From: Marsupella aquatica
Lineage: Eukaryota > Marchantiophyta
Length of the DNA: 64,000 bases
Assembly: GCA_973895155.1 (NCBI GenBank)
Contig: OZ316894.1
Span: forward strand, 5,332,001-5,396,000
Direction: 5' to 3'
Positions 35,513 through 46,860 of this stretch are shown piece after piece. The notes under the pieces are model-generated. The model was not told the DNA's origin. It ran no database searches and saw only the letters and a list, made by a program, of their open reading frames with translations. A program made the translations under genes and the position numbers. Each line of letters starts with the position of its first letter. The stretch's first letter is position 1.

Positions 35513-38424
35513 TAGACTTGTTTCCCCGTATTTTTTGTCTACTTAGGCGCCTTTTTCGGGTCAAGTGATGATTACAATACTGCAACAAAATGAGGCTATG
35601 CCCAGGATTACCGATATTTAAGTCTCTGATGACCCATGACATTCTTGTAGTTGTGTCCTTAGGTGAACAGATTGTGATCAGTGCTATGATTTGAAATTTA
35701 TTCCTCGTTCTGATGAAAAAATGAGGACTCTTTACACCCATAGAATATGAGCACTGATCTTTACTCATGCTGTTCAAATAAATACTTCTGCGAATTTTAT
35801 AGGAAGACCTTAGGAGTCCGATGAAGTTCTCCGCTTCTTCACGCCGTGCGCCTTTGCTCGACGGTTGTTTTGACTGAGGGTGTAGCTAGGACAAATACCG
35901 CTTGGTTTCCATCAATTGTCGATGGCAGGGCCTAGAAATTAGGGTCATCGGAGGCGAGTAGTGACCTTGGCAGGGATGTGATGAGTGCTTTGGTCCGTGT
36001 TTCTGAATTACCGAAAGGTATTGAAGAGAAACACTCGCCCTCTTTTGCCAGCTGATCCCTTTCCAGTGAAATGCCTTTCCTCTTTTGCCAGCTGATCCCT
36101 TTCGGCTGATTATTGTGGCCTTGTGACATGTTGAGTGACGACTTACCGTTAATGTAATAGCTGGCTTGACGGGGATAGCCCCATGTTCTGAAAGTAAGGT
36201 AAACGAGTACCACCGTAGAGCCTGTTGTGAATGTATGTAAGATATCTCCGTTCTCCTCCGTCCTTGTGAAGTTAACCCGGGAACTGAAGTTTGACTCTTG
36301 AGCTAAAACAGTGCTTTGGAGATGAATATGGATCCCTACATGAAATACATCCTTATCACTTTGTCGTGACGACTCCATGTCGTCTTGACCATTACGGGAT
36401 GTGACACGTTGTGTCGCCGCTGTGACTGAACAACAATCTAATGCAACCACATCCAGATGTTCCGAGTCCTGATTATACGCACATACACTCTGCAAGGAGA
36501 TAAATCAGTTCAACGGCCACGCACAAATATTTGCATGAACCGAGAGGAGAGGAGATAATGAAACTAAAGTACACAATGTGGACATCCTAACGGTAGACCC
36601 GAAGATAATCATGTGCGACTGGTAAACGAGAGCACATCCGTCGAGGGAAGCACTTCAGGATCTGAATTTGCATTAGTAACCTCAAATCAGGAGAACTATG
36701 ACGGTCGCAGCCTTAACCTATCCGACTTCTGGTTTCGGACAAAGGTACCCTAAACCAGACTATAACCCGTCAATGGATATCTCACGTCAATGGATATCTC
36801 GCGTCAAATTCTGTGTAGTTGGTAAGTACTAATTAATGTTCGTCAATGTGCAACGTAAAAGGAATTGATAACAGTGTCTTCGACACTAAATCTTATTTTT
36901 ACAATCAAATTCTACAAGGGACTGCCTCGGACCCACATCAATTCTACTGTCATATCTCATCTGCAAGCAGTGCGAACATGCCGTTAAGCTGATGCTTCGC
37001 TCCCCACTATCTCTGGTGTCACCCCGATGAAGTAAGCTGGCCATGGAGCAAATCTCACGTCAAAGTCAGCATTCTGCCCAACTTTCACCAGCAATGTAGG
37101 ACCGTTTACTTCGACTCCTTCTCCACCCTCTTCATTAAAGAAGTGGCGTTTCAAAATTGGTTGGACGGCTGTAAAAATGTGAGCGGCTGTGAAAATGGTG
37201 GTATCATTAATATGTACAATCAGGATCAAGCATAATTTTTACATTGTCCGACGCTCATATCTGGAAAGATTTTCCTCTGAAATTATTTAAAATTATGACA
37301 TTGTGAATCAATCATTTCTGAAAACATGACCAACCATTCTTCGCATGAAGAGCACGCGATAACTGTCATCGCTGAGCACATTTCTGGGAAGAACCTGAAG
37401 GAATTTCAGTACTGCACACTTGTATGTACCATGATTTCACATAAACACCATTCATGTCCGTCCAATATAGTGAAATTCCTCCATAATAATAAACCAAAAT
37501 TCCAGAGGTACAGGTTCTATGTCGCATTTGAGGAGATTTCCCCATGACACATCCGATAACATTACCGGCGAATGTGAGTTCAGAAAACACAGTACAATCT
37601 TGGGTGGGTGTAATCGAGTACCTCCTTCGTGTCCAGCCAGAAATTAAGGTGGAGTAACTGCTACTGGTTCATTCTTCAGCATCCCCGTCCTGGTCATTAA
37701 AAAGAAGTTATTTCACTCACCACATGCGTTGAAGTGCATATTCAATCCAGTGAGTGAAATAACTACTTCAAATGCCGCGACTCTGCATCTATGCAAACGT
37801 ACCACATGTCTTCAAGGTACTTCCCAGAAGCTTATTGCCCATCTTCCTAAACCCTGCTTCTATAGGGCAATATCAAAGATATCCTGAAACTTCAGTTTGA
37901 TACAACTGTCACCTTAAGTGTAGTGTGTGTGGAAGAGACTTCTCAATTGTGTGGGACAATACAATTTCATGGCTACTAAAGAAGTAGACAATGTGAGTTA
38001 ACTATTTTCAAGCTCGGTGAAGGCACTCAAATGAAAACGTAATGGTTTTTGGCCTGAAAGTATTCGCATCTAACCCGACCCTAACCCTCCCGCTGTAGGC
38101 AGACACCCCAATTATTCTTACCCCCTGCAGTAACCGAACAAAACGAGACCCCACCCACATTATACCAAGGGAATTTAACAGAGATGACTATTAAAGAACG
38201 AACACAAATCTGGAAATCTCTGTTAAGGGAGGAAAATTGCATTTTTACAAGCTGATACAAAATTTGAACATGCCCCACTAAAAAATACGCAAGGCAGCAG
38301 GGAACCTATCAAAGCATACTGCCTCCCTTCCTACAGTGAGGATCTACTCTAGATCTAAAAAACAACGAACGGGAAAAGTCGGGAGAAACAAGATGTACTA
38401 AATAAAACAGCTCCTTCATCCATC
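35513..38424. other. Region with two unassigned minus-strand open frames
   Basis: A minus frame at 35932-36490 follows an acceptor-like TCCTTGCAG and contains DKDVFHVGIHIHLQ and TGSTVVLVYLTF, which look beta-strand-like. A minus frame at 36984-37175 follows TTTTTACAG and contains VNGPTLLVKVGQNADFD before a TAA. Together they could be exons of one minus gene, but I cannot join them convincingly or name a family. Small duplications are seen at 36038/36071 (ctcttttgccagctgatccc) and 36768/36786 (cgtcaatggatatctc). Confidence 0.25.
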
Positions 38425-41400
38425 TCATCTCAATTCCTTCCGAATAATGGCCGACTCATACAATGCAATTAACTCTTTCTTGTTTGGGTTCCGCAGCTGC
38501 AACAATTCGGCTCCAAACCCAGCTTTTGTTAGCTCTTGCTTGAGTTTGGAGACAGTAAGCCGTGAGTAATTTTCAGAACTCCCAGATCCCTTGATGTCAT
38601 TTGATAGCTGTTCCTCTTCAGGCTTTGCAGATGAGTCAGCATCTCCTCCAGTTTGCATCACACTACTTCCATTTTCTGCGTGCACATTATCTCTCTTCAG
38701 TCTCTTGACTGTCCCAATCTCAATGTCCATATCTTGGGCTGATGAATCACCTCCAGTTTCTTCTGCTTCAGGACGCGGTCTTTTGCTTCGTGCTGTTCCA
38801 GCTGGTTCTGTCTGGTATGTTCGAAGTCGCATGTCCAACGCCGTCTCGTGATTTCGAACCTCGGTCAGCTCTTGCTGTAGTGAATCCAATCGTGCTTGAA
38901 CGGTCTGAAGCTGCAAAGAAAGGGACTCTGCTCTTCCATTTGCATCAGCTCGGGCCGCTCTCTCGCTAGCAACAAGACTTTCCAACACTTCCACTGTGTT
39001 TGCTCTTTGCTCATGAGAAGACTTCAATAGATGTTCCATTTCTTGCTCCCGTTCGTCCAGTCTTCGTTCCAATGCAGACGCCCTGGTAGACGATTCGAGT
39101 TCTTGGGACTTTACCAGGTCGAGCTCTTGGACCAACTCTATCTTCTCCCTTTCTAGCTTTTCAGCACGACGCTCAGCTCTTTCGACTGCAGCCAATCTTT
39201 CTACTGCTAGAGTATTGGTCTCCAGTTTTTCTCTCTCGGTTAGAGTAGCCTCTTCCCTGGCCTTCTCAGCCAAGTCACTTGCTCGCTTCGCTTCCCTTTC
39301 ATACGTACCACATTTCTCTTCTGCTTCTTCCAGCCGCCTATGTAGAGTGCGCAGTCGTTCGTCACTGAATGATTTCTCCTGGCGTAAACTCTCCAAATCT
39401 TTCTCTAGTGTTGAGGACGACGACTTTGCTGTATCATACGCAGATTGCAAATGCCGCACCTCTGCTCTCAATACTGTAATCTCTTCAGTTTGGGTGCTCA
39501 CTTTAGCTTCATGATCCTGCAGTAAGGAAGTCAAAGCTCAACGTAAGATCTAACCAGAACACCACCTTAGGAACCCTCCATTGATTTGAGAAGTACAGAC
39601 CTTGCTTAAAACCTTATCAGTGAGATGCCAAATCCCCAGTGCGGATGACTTTGCCACAATAAAACATACCCAAATAAATAGCAGTGCCTCCGTATTGAGG
39701 TCACTGCTTAACACGTGAACTATTCAATCATAAGAATGAAACGAGAAGTCTACACAAACGTCTGCATCAATATACCTTCAGACGAGAATTTAAGGCAACC
39801 AGACGCCGTTCAGCGTGCTCTAGCTTTGCGTGGAGATCCTTGACCTCATTCTCCTGGAACGAGGACCACTCATAGTCAGCAATTTAACACACGCACTTCC
39901 GATCCCAAGCAGAGTCACTGGCAAAACTCCTAGCAGTGGAAGTAGTCATAAAGAAGCCAATCGAATGAACAGCCTTGTGATGATCGAAACAAAATACACT
40001 GACCACACAAGGGTCGGCTCTTCCACCCACCTTAGTATCCAAATTAGGGACATCAATGGACACTTCATACGTAAGTCAAACACTGTAAATTTACATCTTG
40101 GAATGATGGCAAAACGGTGACTAGTGTACCTTATCTGCGTTACTTGAAGCGAACTCTGCTCTTAAAGCGTCTTCTCGCAGCTGGTGTTGTTTGTTTGCAC
40201 GCTCCCGCAGTGCATTAGCTCGCTCAACTGTAGCTCGAGAGTCCGCAAGGACTGAGTCATGCTTACGCCTCCATTCAGCTGCCTCCTCTTTCGCAGAATC
40301 CGCTTGCTCCCGCGCTGCAGCAAGCCTTGCTTCAGCTGAAGTGCACCGACTTTGAAGGGATGCATGCTCAGAACTCAACCTCTCATCATCCGATTTTCTT
40401 TCAGTGAGAAGGTGATCATATTTGCTACGCCAATCACTGATTTCCTTTCTTGCTTCTTCTAGCTGATGTGATAGGCTTGTGCGCCTCTCCTCTAAAGTAC
40501 TGTACTTGTTCTGCAATGCGGCATATTGAGCTGACGACTTCTCAGATGACGTTTTGTGAGTCTCCATATAATGCTCATATCGTTTTTTCCACTCTTGAGC
40601 ATCCTTTTGAGCTGCCTCGGCCTGTTTCTCAATAAAAGTTATTCTCTCAGCTGTAGACCGGTATTTCAGTTCCAAGGTTGCGTAATCCCCCACTGCCTTG
40701 TCATTTACGCGCTTGACAAGATCTTGAAGAGGGCCATTGAGACTGCGACGAGTAAAAATCAATCCAACCGGTAATTAGTAAATTACTCCGACATGACACC
40801 TACAAAATGTGAAAGAACACCCAAGAGGGAAGCAGCACAAGTCACAATACTGGTACTAGCAGATAAACGAAAGATCGATGTGAAATCCTATAAACCACCA
40901 CACAGGGCAGGCACAGGGCAGGCCACCCCACGTCTTCCTCCCACCTCTTTTGCAGTAACTTTACAAGTTTCTGCCATTTTGCGGTCCCAAATGCTGACTG
41001 CTCATACTCAGCAATCAGGGAGTCGAATACCTGCAAGAGAAAGCACATCCACTAGTTTCATTCCAGTTGCAGCAGTGGATTGACAGAAGACAGAGTAACG
41101 AATCTTGCATGTTGTTGTCAATGCATTCTTTTAGAAGGGCTCTACTGGAGCTTACAATACAAAGAAAAAGTGAGTCACTCGAGATATACACTGTCCACAC
41201 AAGATCTCACACTCATGAACAGTGCTACGTTTATAAAAGTAGCCCGGCAAGCTGGCAGCAATAGCAGTACACGCAGCTGCTTCTACAGTTACGTACAAGC
41301 CAACAACATCCCTTGCTACTATAATAGTTGAAAGGAAATCAAGTACACACCTTCACGGCCTGATTATACGTAGCCCCTGGAGCATGGCAAGCTAATCTAA

Positions 41401-44400
41401 TCCTCTCTTCCATCGAACCCAGTGCTCTTAGTATTTGAAGTTCAGCTTCCATTGAAGCCCTCTTCTTGTATTCCTGATGAAACCAGGGCAATTACTCCTG
41501 GTCAGTCGCAATCGCTACAACCCCTTTACAACCAATCAAGTTCTATTAAATCTAAGCAAATGATATCGACGTACTCATAGAGGACTTCAATCTCACAAAC
41601 GCCTCGAATTTTGACAATACTGCCTTCGGATTGAAACGAAAACAAAACGTAACAAATGTGTCTCTTACGAACTGTGGCATGCCTTCATATCTAGAATGCA
41701 ATCTTACTATTGTTAAGTAGCAATTGCTGGATGTTTTCCTATTCATCGCTCACCTCAAACTGCTTCTTCAATGTTGACATCAACTGTCTTTCATACTTAA
41801 GGCGAGGAGCTCCCGTCCCCACCGCCTCGTGATTATAGGTCGCCAGGGCTCCTTGAACACCAACCTCATGTGCATCTTGCAAAGCAGCCTGGAAAGTACA
41901 ATTTCCAGACAGATCAAGAGACTGCAACTTTAACGACATTGTCTCAAAAAGACTTCAGAAATCAGGAAGGATTCAAGATCCACTCTCGAAGGCACTGACC
42001 TCTTCAGGAGCGGTAGTTTTGTCAAACATCCTCAGATAGGTTTCTACTGCCAAGTCATGAGCACGCCTGCATTCATTTTCCTCCACATTCTGCCATGACG
42101 GTGCAGACAACATAACTGTCCTTGTTATCCATCAACAATCAGCCGATCTAAACAGGATTGACCACTTAGAGTAATACAAAATATCGCGTCCTGTAAAAAA
42201 GGAAAGTCAGACGGCAAAACTCTCTTTGAGACCAGTGGAACGGATTATACAAAGTCAGGAAATACAGGCAGTCTGGGAGCCGAAGCCTTGAGGCCACTAA
42301 TACTAACCTGCCAAGACGTAGCAATAGTTGGTACAGCCCCATTATTCAAAGCATCAAGGAAGGACTGTGTGAGGCCTGCTAACATTGGTCCGTTCATGAT
42401 GGTCGACCCAAGTTGCTTTGGTCGTGTCCTCTCAAGAATATATTTTGTCAAATGATCCAAGCCCGAGCGGAACTCTGGGCGCATTCTCTCCATCTGCATT
42501 ACATGAACAACAGAGTAATATTACAACTTCAGTGGAAACTAAAGGCCAAATAAATTTTCGTCTGGAAATGAACAACATGAGAATCATACACACGACTGAA
42601 CCTAATCCACATTCGAGTCTGCAATCACTCCGTGTTCACTCAATGGTATGCATCTGTGCAGCACAACACCATGTCGTGCGGATACAGCAAAGATCCTTCA
42701 GGATATAAATTTAAACAATTTGATTGAAGAAAAGCGCCATCGACTTACCGGAATAGAATCAAGCCGTTGCAGATCACGTTCATCATTCAAAGGACGTACT
42801 AGAGTACAGCAGTCACGGTCCGGAAATAATGCACGGATAGACTCTCGAATCTGCAACAGAGAACAAATTTAGCGATTCTGGTTTGACCTTAATGCGCAAA
42901 GTGGGTCTTCAATCTGCAAGAATGGGCCACACTCTTTACATTTCGCAGGGACATAATTTAAAGGTCCAAAATATGAATTCTCTTGTCGTCTCTTGAATCC
43001 ACAGCTGGAAAACATTGAGAGATGCGTTAAGATACCTCATTTTTGGCGGCGATGGCTTTGCCTGCCCCTGAGACGGGCTGCAGTGCAGACTCCAAATAGT
43101 CACGGGGAGTAATTCGCCTTCCCTGATCCTGCAGATCCAAATAGAAATCCTGTACAAAAGACACACAACACCCTTATTGACGAGGTCATTTCCACAGATC
43201 CAGCACCCACCTGAAGAAAACAACCAATGACTTCAAGGAAACCATCAAATTGAAATGGTAACAGCGTTTAAACCCTTCTAATGGGACCTTTCGATGTAAA
43301 GACCAACCGCGACGCGGGATATACACAATTCAGACACTCGAGCATTTCCAATGCTGACATTTCCAACAGAAATGCTAACATCATGATACTCTCCGCTATC
43401 CATCCACTCTGATTTCGTATGCAATAATCAAAAGAGTGCTCTCAGGGATTGCTGACACACCCTGAGTAACCACAAAAACAGAGGAGCAAATTGGCCCAGT
43501 TCCGCTGCACTCGTTTCACCAGCTGACGCTCTCACTCGGATGTGCTTAGTCATTTCTGTAACAAGTGACAACCTGTCCAAAGCTGCCTCATCGATCCCTC
43601 CCATCTGATAGGAGATATTGTAAAAACGTCAATTCAATATTGTTGACCACGAAACACTGGCCCACTGAGACGCATTAGATGTTTAGTCATAATGTCATTG
43701 CACCACTCCAACCAAACAGATAACCACATTGAGAACGGGGATACTGAAACAACAAACTTAACCCAACCTGATTGTAAACAAACATGCTTGACAGCAGGAC
43801 TGCCAAGGAGAAGATTTGAGTGCTGTATGTGCCCTGCAAAAAACAGGATACTGGTCATTCAGTCACCAGGAAGACTTCACTGTCGAAATCAGAAGTATGT
43901 GACACATTCTAAAGTACCACATTCTGAAACAGCAGGAAGGGAGAATCTCTAGAAATGATAAGGATTAAATTTCATCGTTTCGTATACCTCCACTAGCATC
44001 AAGCGGTCTGATCTTAAGCATGTAAGTGAACGGCCAAGTGCAAGGAGCTTACCGTCTGATCGTAGGCATCAATTCCCTCACTGTCGAGAAGCAAGAGACT
44101 ATACTCGCTTCCATCAGGAGCCGTTCTTTTCAGAGGGCTGCTCCACATCCACAGACCCTTCGTACAAGGCCTGTGCGTTGGAGCCACCTGAAAGCCGCTG
44201 CTTCGTCCTAGAAGCTGCAACTCGTCCCCCAAAACACTACAATGTAAGGTCCTTCAACTTACAAACCAGGTAAAATATTCCATAAGTCATCCGAATCGTT
44301 GCCACGAACTAAAATTGTAGACGCAGGAGAGACACGTCAAGGTGATTGCAGCACCGCAATCGTCCTCGAGCAGCCTAAGCACAAACTTAGTTCACTTCCT

Positions 44401-45034
44401 TGCAAAGATGTCAGGAGGGATAATGGAAGAGAGGACTTAAAAAATGAAGCCCAGAAACCCCTAACGAAAGAAAGTGCTTGCGGCCGCCATATGATGGACA
44501 ACTTCAGAGATCAAGAGAAAAATAATAATACCGCCAATGCAGCAAAGCCAGTTTACGACGGGTTATGGAGGGAGGTATGCGGGAGGTGCATGACCTAGGG
44601 GAAACGGAGACAAAATATAATCGACATCATTACACAATGTGCAGTACAATTTCCACCTTTATTCCTTATTCTGAGTGGGGACACGGCTAGACAAGCCTGG
44701 ACCTATCCGGGCAAACGACGATGACACCAACCTGATTCAAAATGAAGCTTTTCCCCTGGCGTGCTCGGCCACAGACGGAAACAACGCCCAAGGGCCCCTT
44801 CACTAACTGCAGCGCAGCGACAGCCTCCGCATCCATTCTGAATTGGCCCCTTTCATCGCAGTATACGAGCCGCAAGGCTCGAGCCTTGCTGTTAATGGTG
44901 ACAGATCTCGATACATTGCTCTGTCCTGTGCTGATAACGGTTGTACTCACACAGCCCGTGACCTCCGACGTCGACTCGTCGACCTTGGGCTTCACCTGTG
45001 GACTTCCCCTCTGGAACCCCAGCATCTGCATCAT
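38425..45034 (-). CDS. Guanylate-binding-protein-like large GTPase with C-terminal coiled coil (GBPL type)
   Basis: Fourteen exons: 45034-44732, 44214-44053, 43833-43768, 43604-43461, 43149-43036, 42850-42749, 42493-42308, 42089-42000, 41888-41754, 41473-41351, 41030-40945, 40742-40130, 39853-39776 and 39516-38425. They total 3294 nt, 1097 aa, with no frame error. The N-terminal GTPase shows P-loop GRARQGKSF, RPCTKGLWMW, G3 LLLDSEGIDAYD and the RD-type motif LFLWLLRDFYLDL. A helical GBP middle (RSGLDHLTKYILERTRPKQL) and a ~600-residue coiled coil follow. The end, LTVSKLKQELTKAGFGAELL, resembles a SAP-like motif and closely fits Arabidopsis GBPL proteins, which have been linked to immune condensates and organelle membranes. 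Twelve of 13 introns are phase 0. The ATG at 45034 is the first in frame after a stop (TAA 15 bases upstream of a TTG at 45043). Confidence 0.95.
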
Positions 45035-46257
45035 CTTTACCAATCCTGGTTTATCTTAAAGCAGCAGCTGGCCAACAATACTCTCGCAATGTGACAGACA
45101 AGGACGCCAGCGAATATGGCAAAGATTCCTCGATCCGAGCAGACGCCGATCAAGCAGTGCTCTCGAACTCCAAGAAGTGCTCGACACCCCGACGAAAAAT
45201 CAAAACGCAGCCGATGTGGTCCCAGAGCACTCATGCAGAACCAAGCCTGGCTGACGATTTGGCCTCGAGCGTGCGAAGGGAGCGTATTTTCGGGTCAAGA
45301 TGCCGCCTGATCAATAGGAGAGGCCGATTGAATCTGTTTGAAATCCTAATCGTCACCGAAATGCCGTCCTAAGGCAACTATTCGATCCCCGCTTCCAAGC
45401 TCTAAAATCTAGGTCAGGAGGAAACGGCTCCATTGTGCTCTACCACAACTCCCCAAGCGTACCAGGCCTCATCCCGAACAAGAACCAAATACTCAATCCT
45501 CGCAGCCTGCATGGCTTACCAATCAACAGAACCCAAGGTTGTCAATCACTGAACAAGCCCCGAAGCCGTGAGAGAAGACCACACCACTTGAGCGGGAAGC
45601 CTTACGAAGACGACCAAAGCAATCCCAGTTCTGTAACACAGTAACAACCTGTAAGGTTAGAGTCCATTCCTCAAAGCAAGAAGTGTGCTAATAATGGATC
45701 ACTGCATCTCGCCACGTTCTCATCATTGACCAACACCGGCAAGGACGTGCGAGAAACCACACTGCGAGAGGCATGAAGTCGATTATAACGACGAAAAGCA
45801 ATGCAAGTTCTGTAAGCCGGTACGAAGGTGTAACAACACAGCCAAATGTTCCGAAAAGTAAGGAGAGTGCTTGCTGTCGATCACTACTGGACAGGCTTCG
45901 TCGTGGGACCAGAATTTTCTCGGTTTGCGGGTTGCGACACCGTTCAGAATACGTGGAGACATCTAGCGAGGACAGCACCTTACCGAGTCTTGCAGGAATG
46001 ACAACACATCAAGCAGCCACCCTACCGAAGCGCCATAAGTTGTAGCTCTCGACAATTCATCATTAGCCTACACCAGTTCGACTCTTTAGGGCCAGAATGA
46101 CTCAGCGAACCAAAAGCGAGAGACAGCGCGCGAGATTACCGGCGTCTTGTAGAATGACAACACAGCAAACAGAGCTTTGATCCGTTCACGCGACTAAACC
46201 CCCATAGCTCAGAGCTCTCAACATTACAGTACACTCCTCGACGTCAATTCTCCTATG
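45035..46257. promoter_or_regulatory. 5' flank of the GBP-like gene with a possible upstream ORF
   Basis: On the minus strand a 65-codon ATG frame (45234-45037) ends with a TAA two bases before the GBP start codon. If the leader is unspliced here it would be an upstream ORF that could reduce GBP translation. Several other short frames are present. No TATA box or conserved element could be assigned with confidence. Confidence 0.3.
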
Positions 46258-46261
46258 TCAG

Positions 46262-46860
46262 CTCCGATTGAATTCCAAAGAGAGCGAAACCAAAAAAGAG
46301 TAAGAGTAAGAGTAAGAGCAGGAGCTTGACAGGTACTTTACACGGTGCTTACACTGTACTCTTGCGCTCCCAGAAATCGCCGTACAGTTGTGTAAATCAA
46401 CAACAGTGTCACTGGTGTAATCCACAGGAGTGTAACCGGGAATGCAGATCCTTGGCGTCTCGTTGAAACCCAAAGAGAGAGAACCAGAAAAGAGGGTGAG
46501 CAAGTGTAAGAGCACGATCTTGACATGCCATTTACACGCGCTTACAGTGTACTCTTGCGCTCCCAGAAATCGCCGTGGCGATGTGTAGAATACAGTTGTG
46601 TAATCCACAATAGTGTAACTGGTGTAATCCATAGGACTGTAACCAGTAATGTAGATCCTTGGCGTCCCATTTGAACCCAAAGAGAGTGAGTAAGAGTAAG
46701 AGCAAGCGCTTGACATGCACTTTACACAGCGCTTACACTCTACACTTGCGCTCCCAGAAATCGCCGGTGCGCTGTTGTAGCGTACACTTGTGTAATCCAC
46801 AACTGTGTAACTGGTGTAATCTAAAACAGTGTAACCAGTCATGCGGAACCTTGGCCGGCA
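46262..46860. repeat. Three 192-bp tandem repeats upstream of the GBP-like gene
   Basis: The word gctcccagaaatcgccg begins at 46366, 46559 and 46750, a spacing of 193 and 191 bp. Each unit also contains tgtgtaatccacaa, aactggtgtaatcca, gagtgtaacc, ccttggcgtc and a purine stretch gagtaagagtaagag. The minus frame of 194 codons at 46258-46842 is the repeat read through. The array lies about 1.2 kb 5' of the GBP-like start codon. Confidence 0.9.

Noticed and set aside
46258-46842. 194-codon minus-strand ORF
   Set aside because: It is produced by reading through the 192-bp tandem repeat; repeated YTSYTVVDYT-like peptides reflect the DNA repeat, and there is no known domain.
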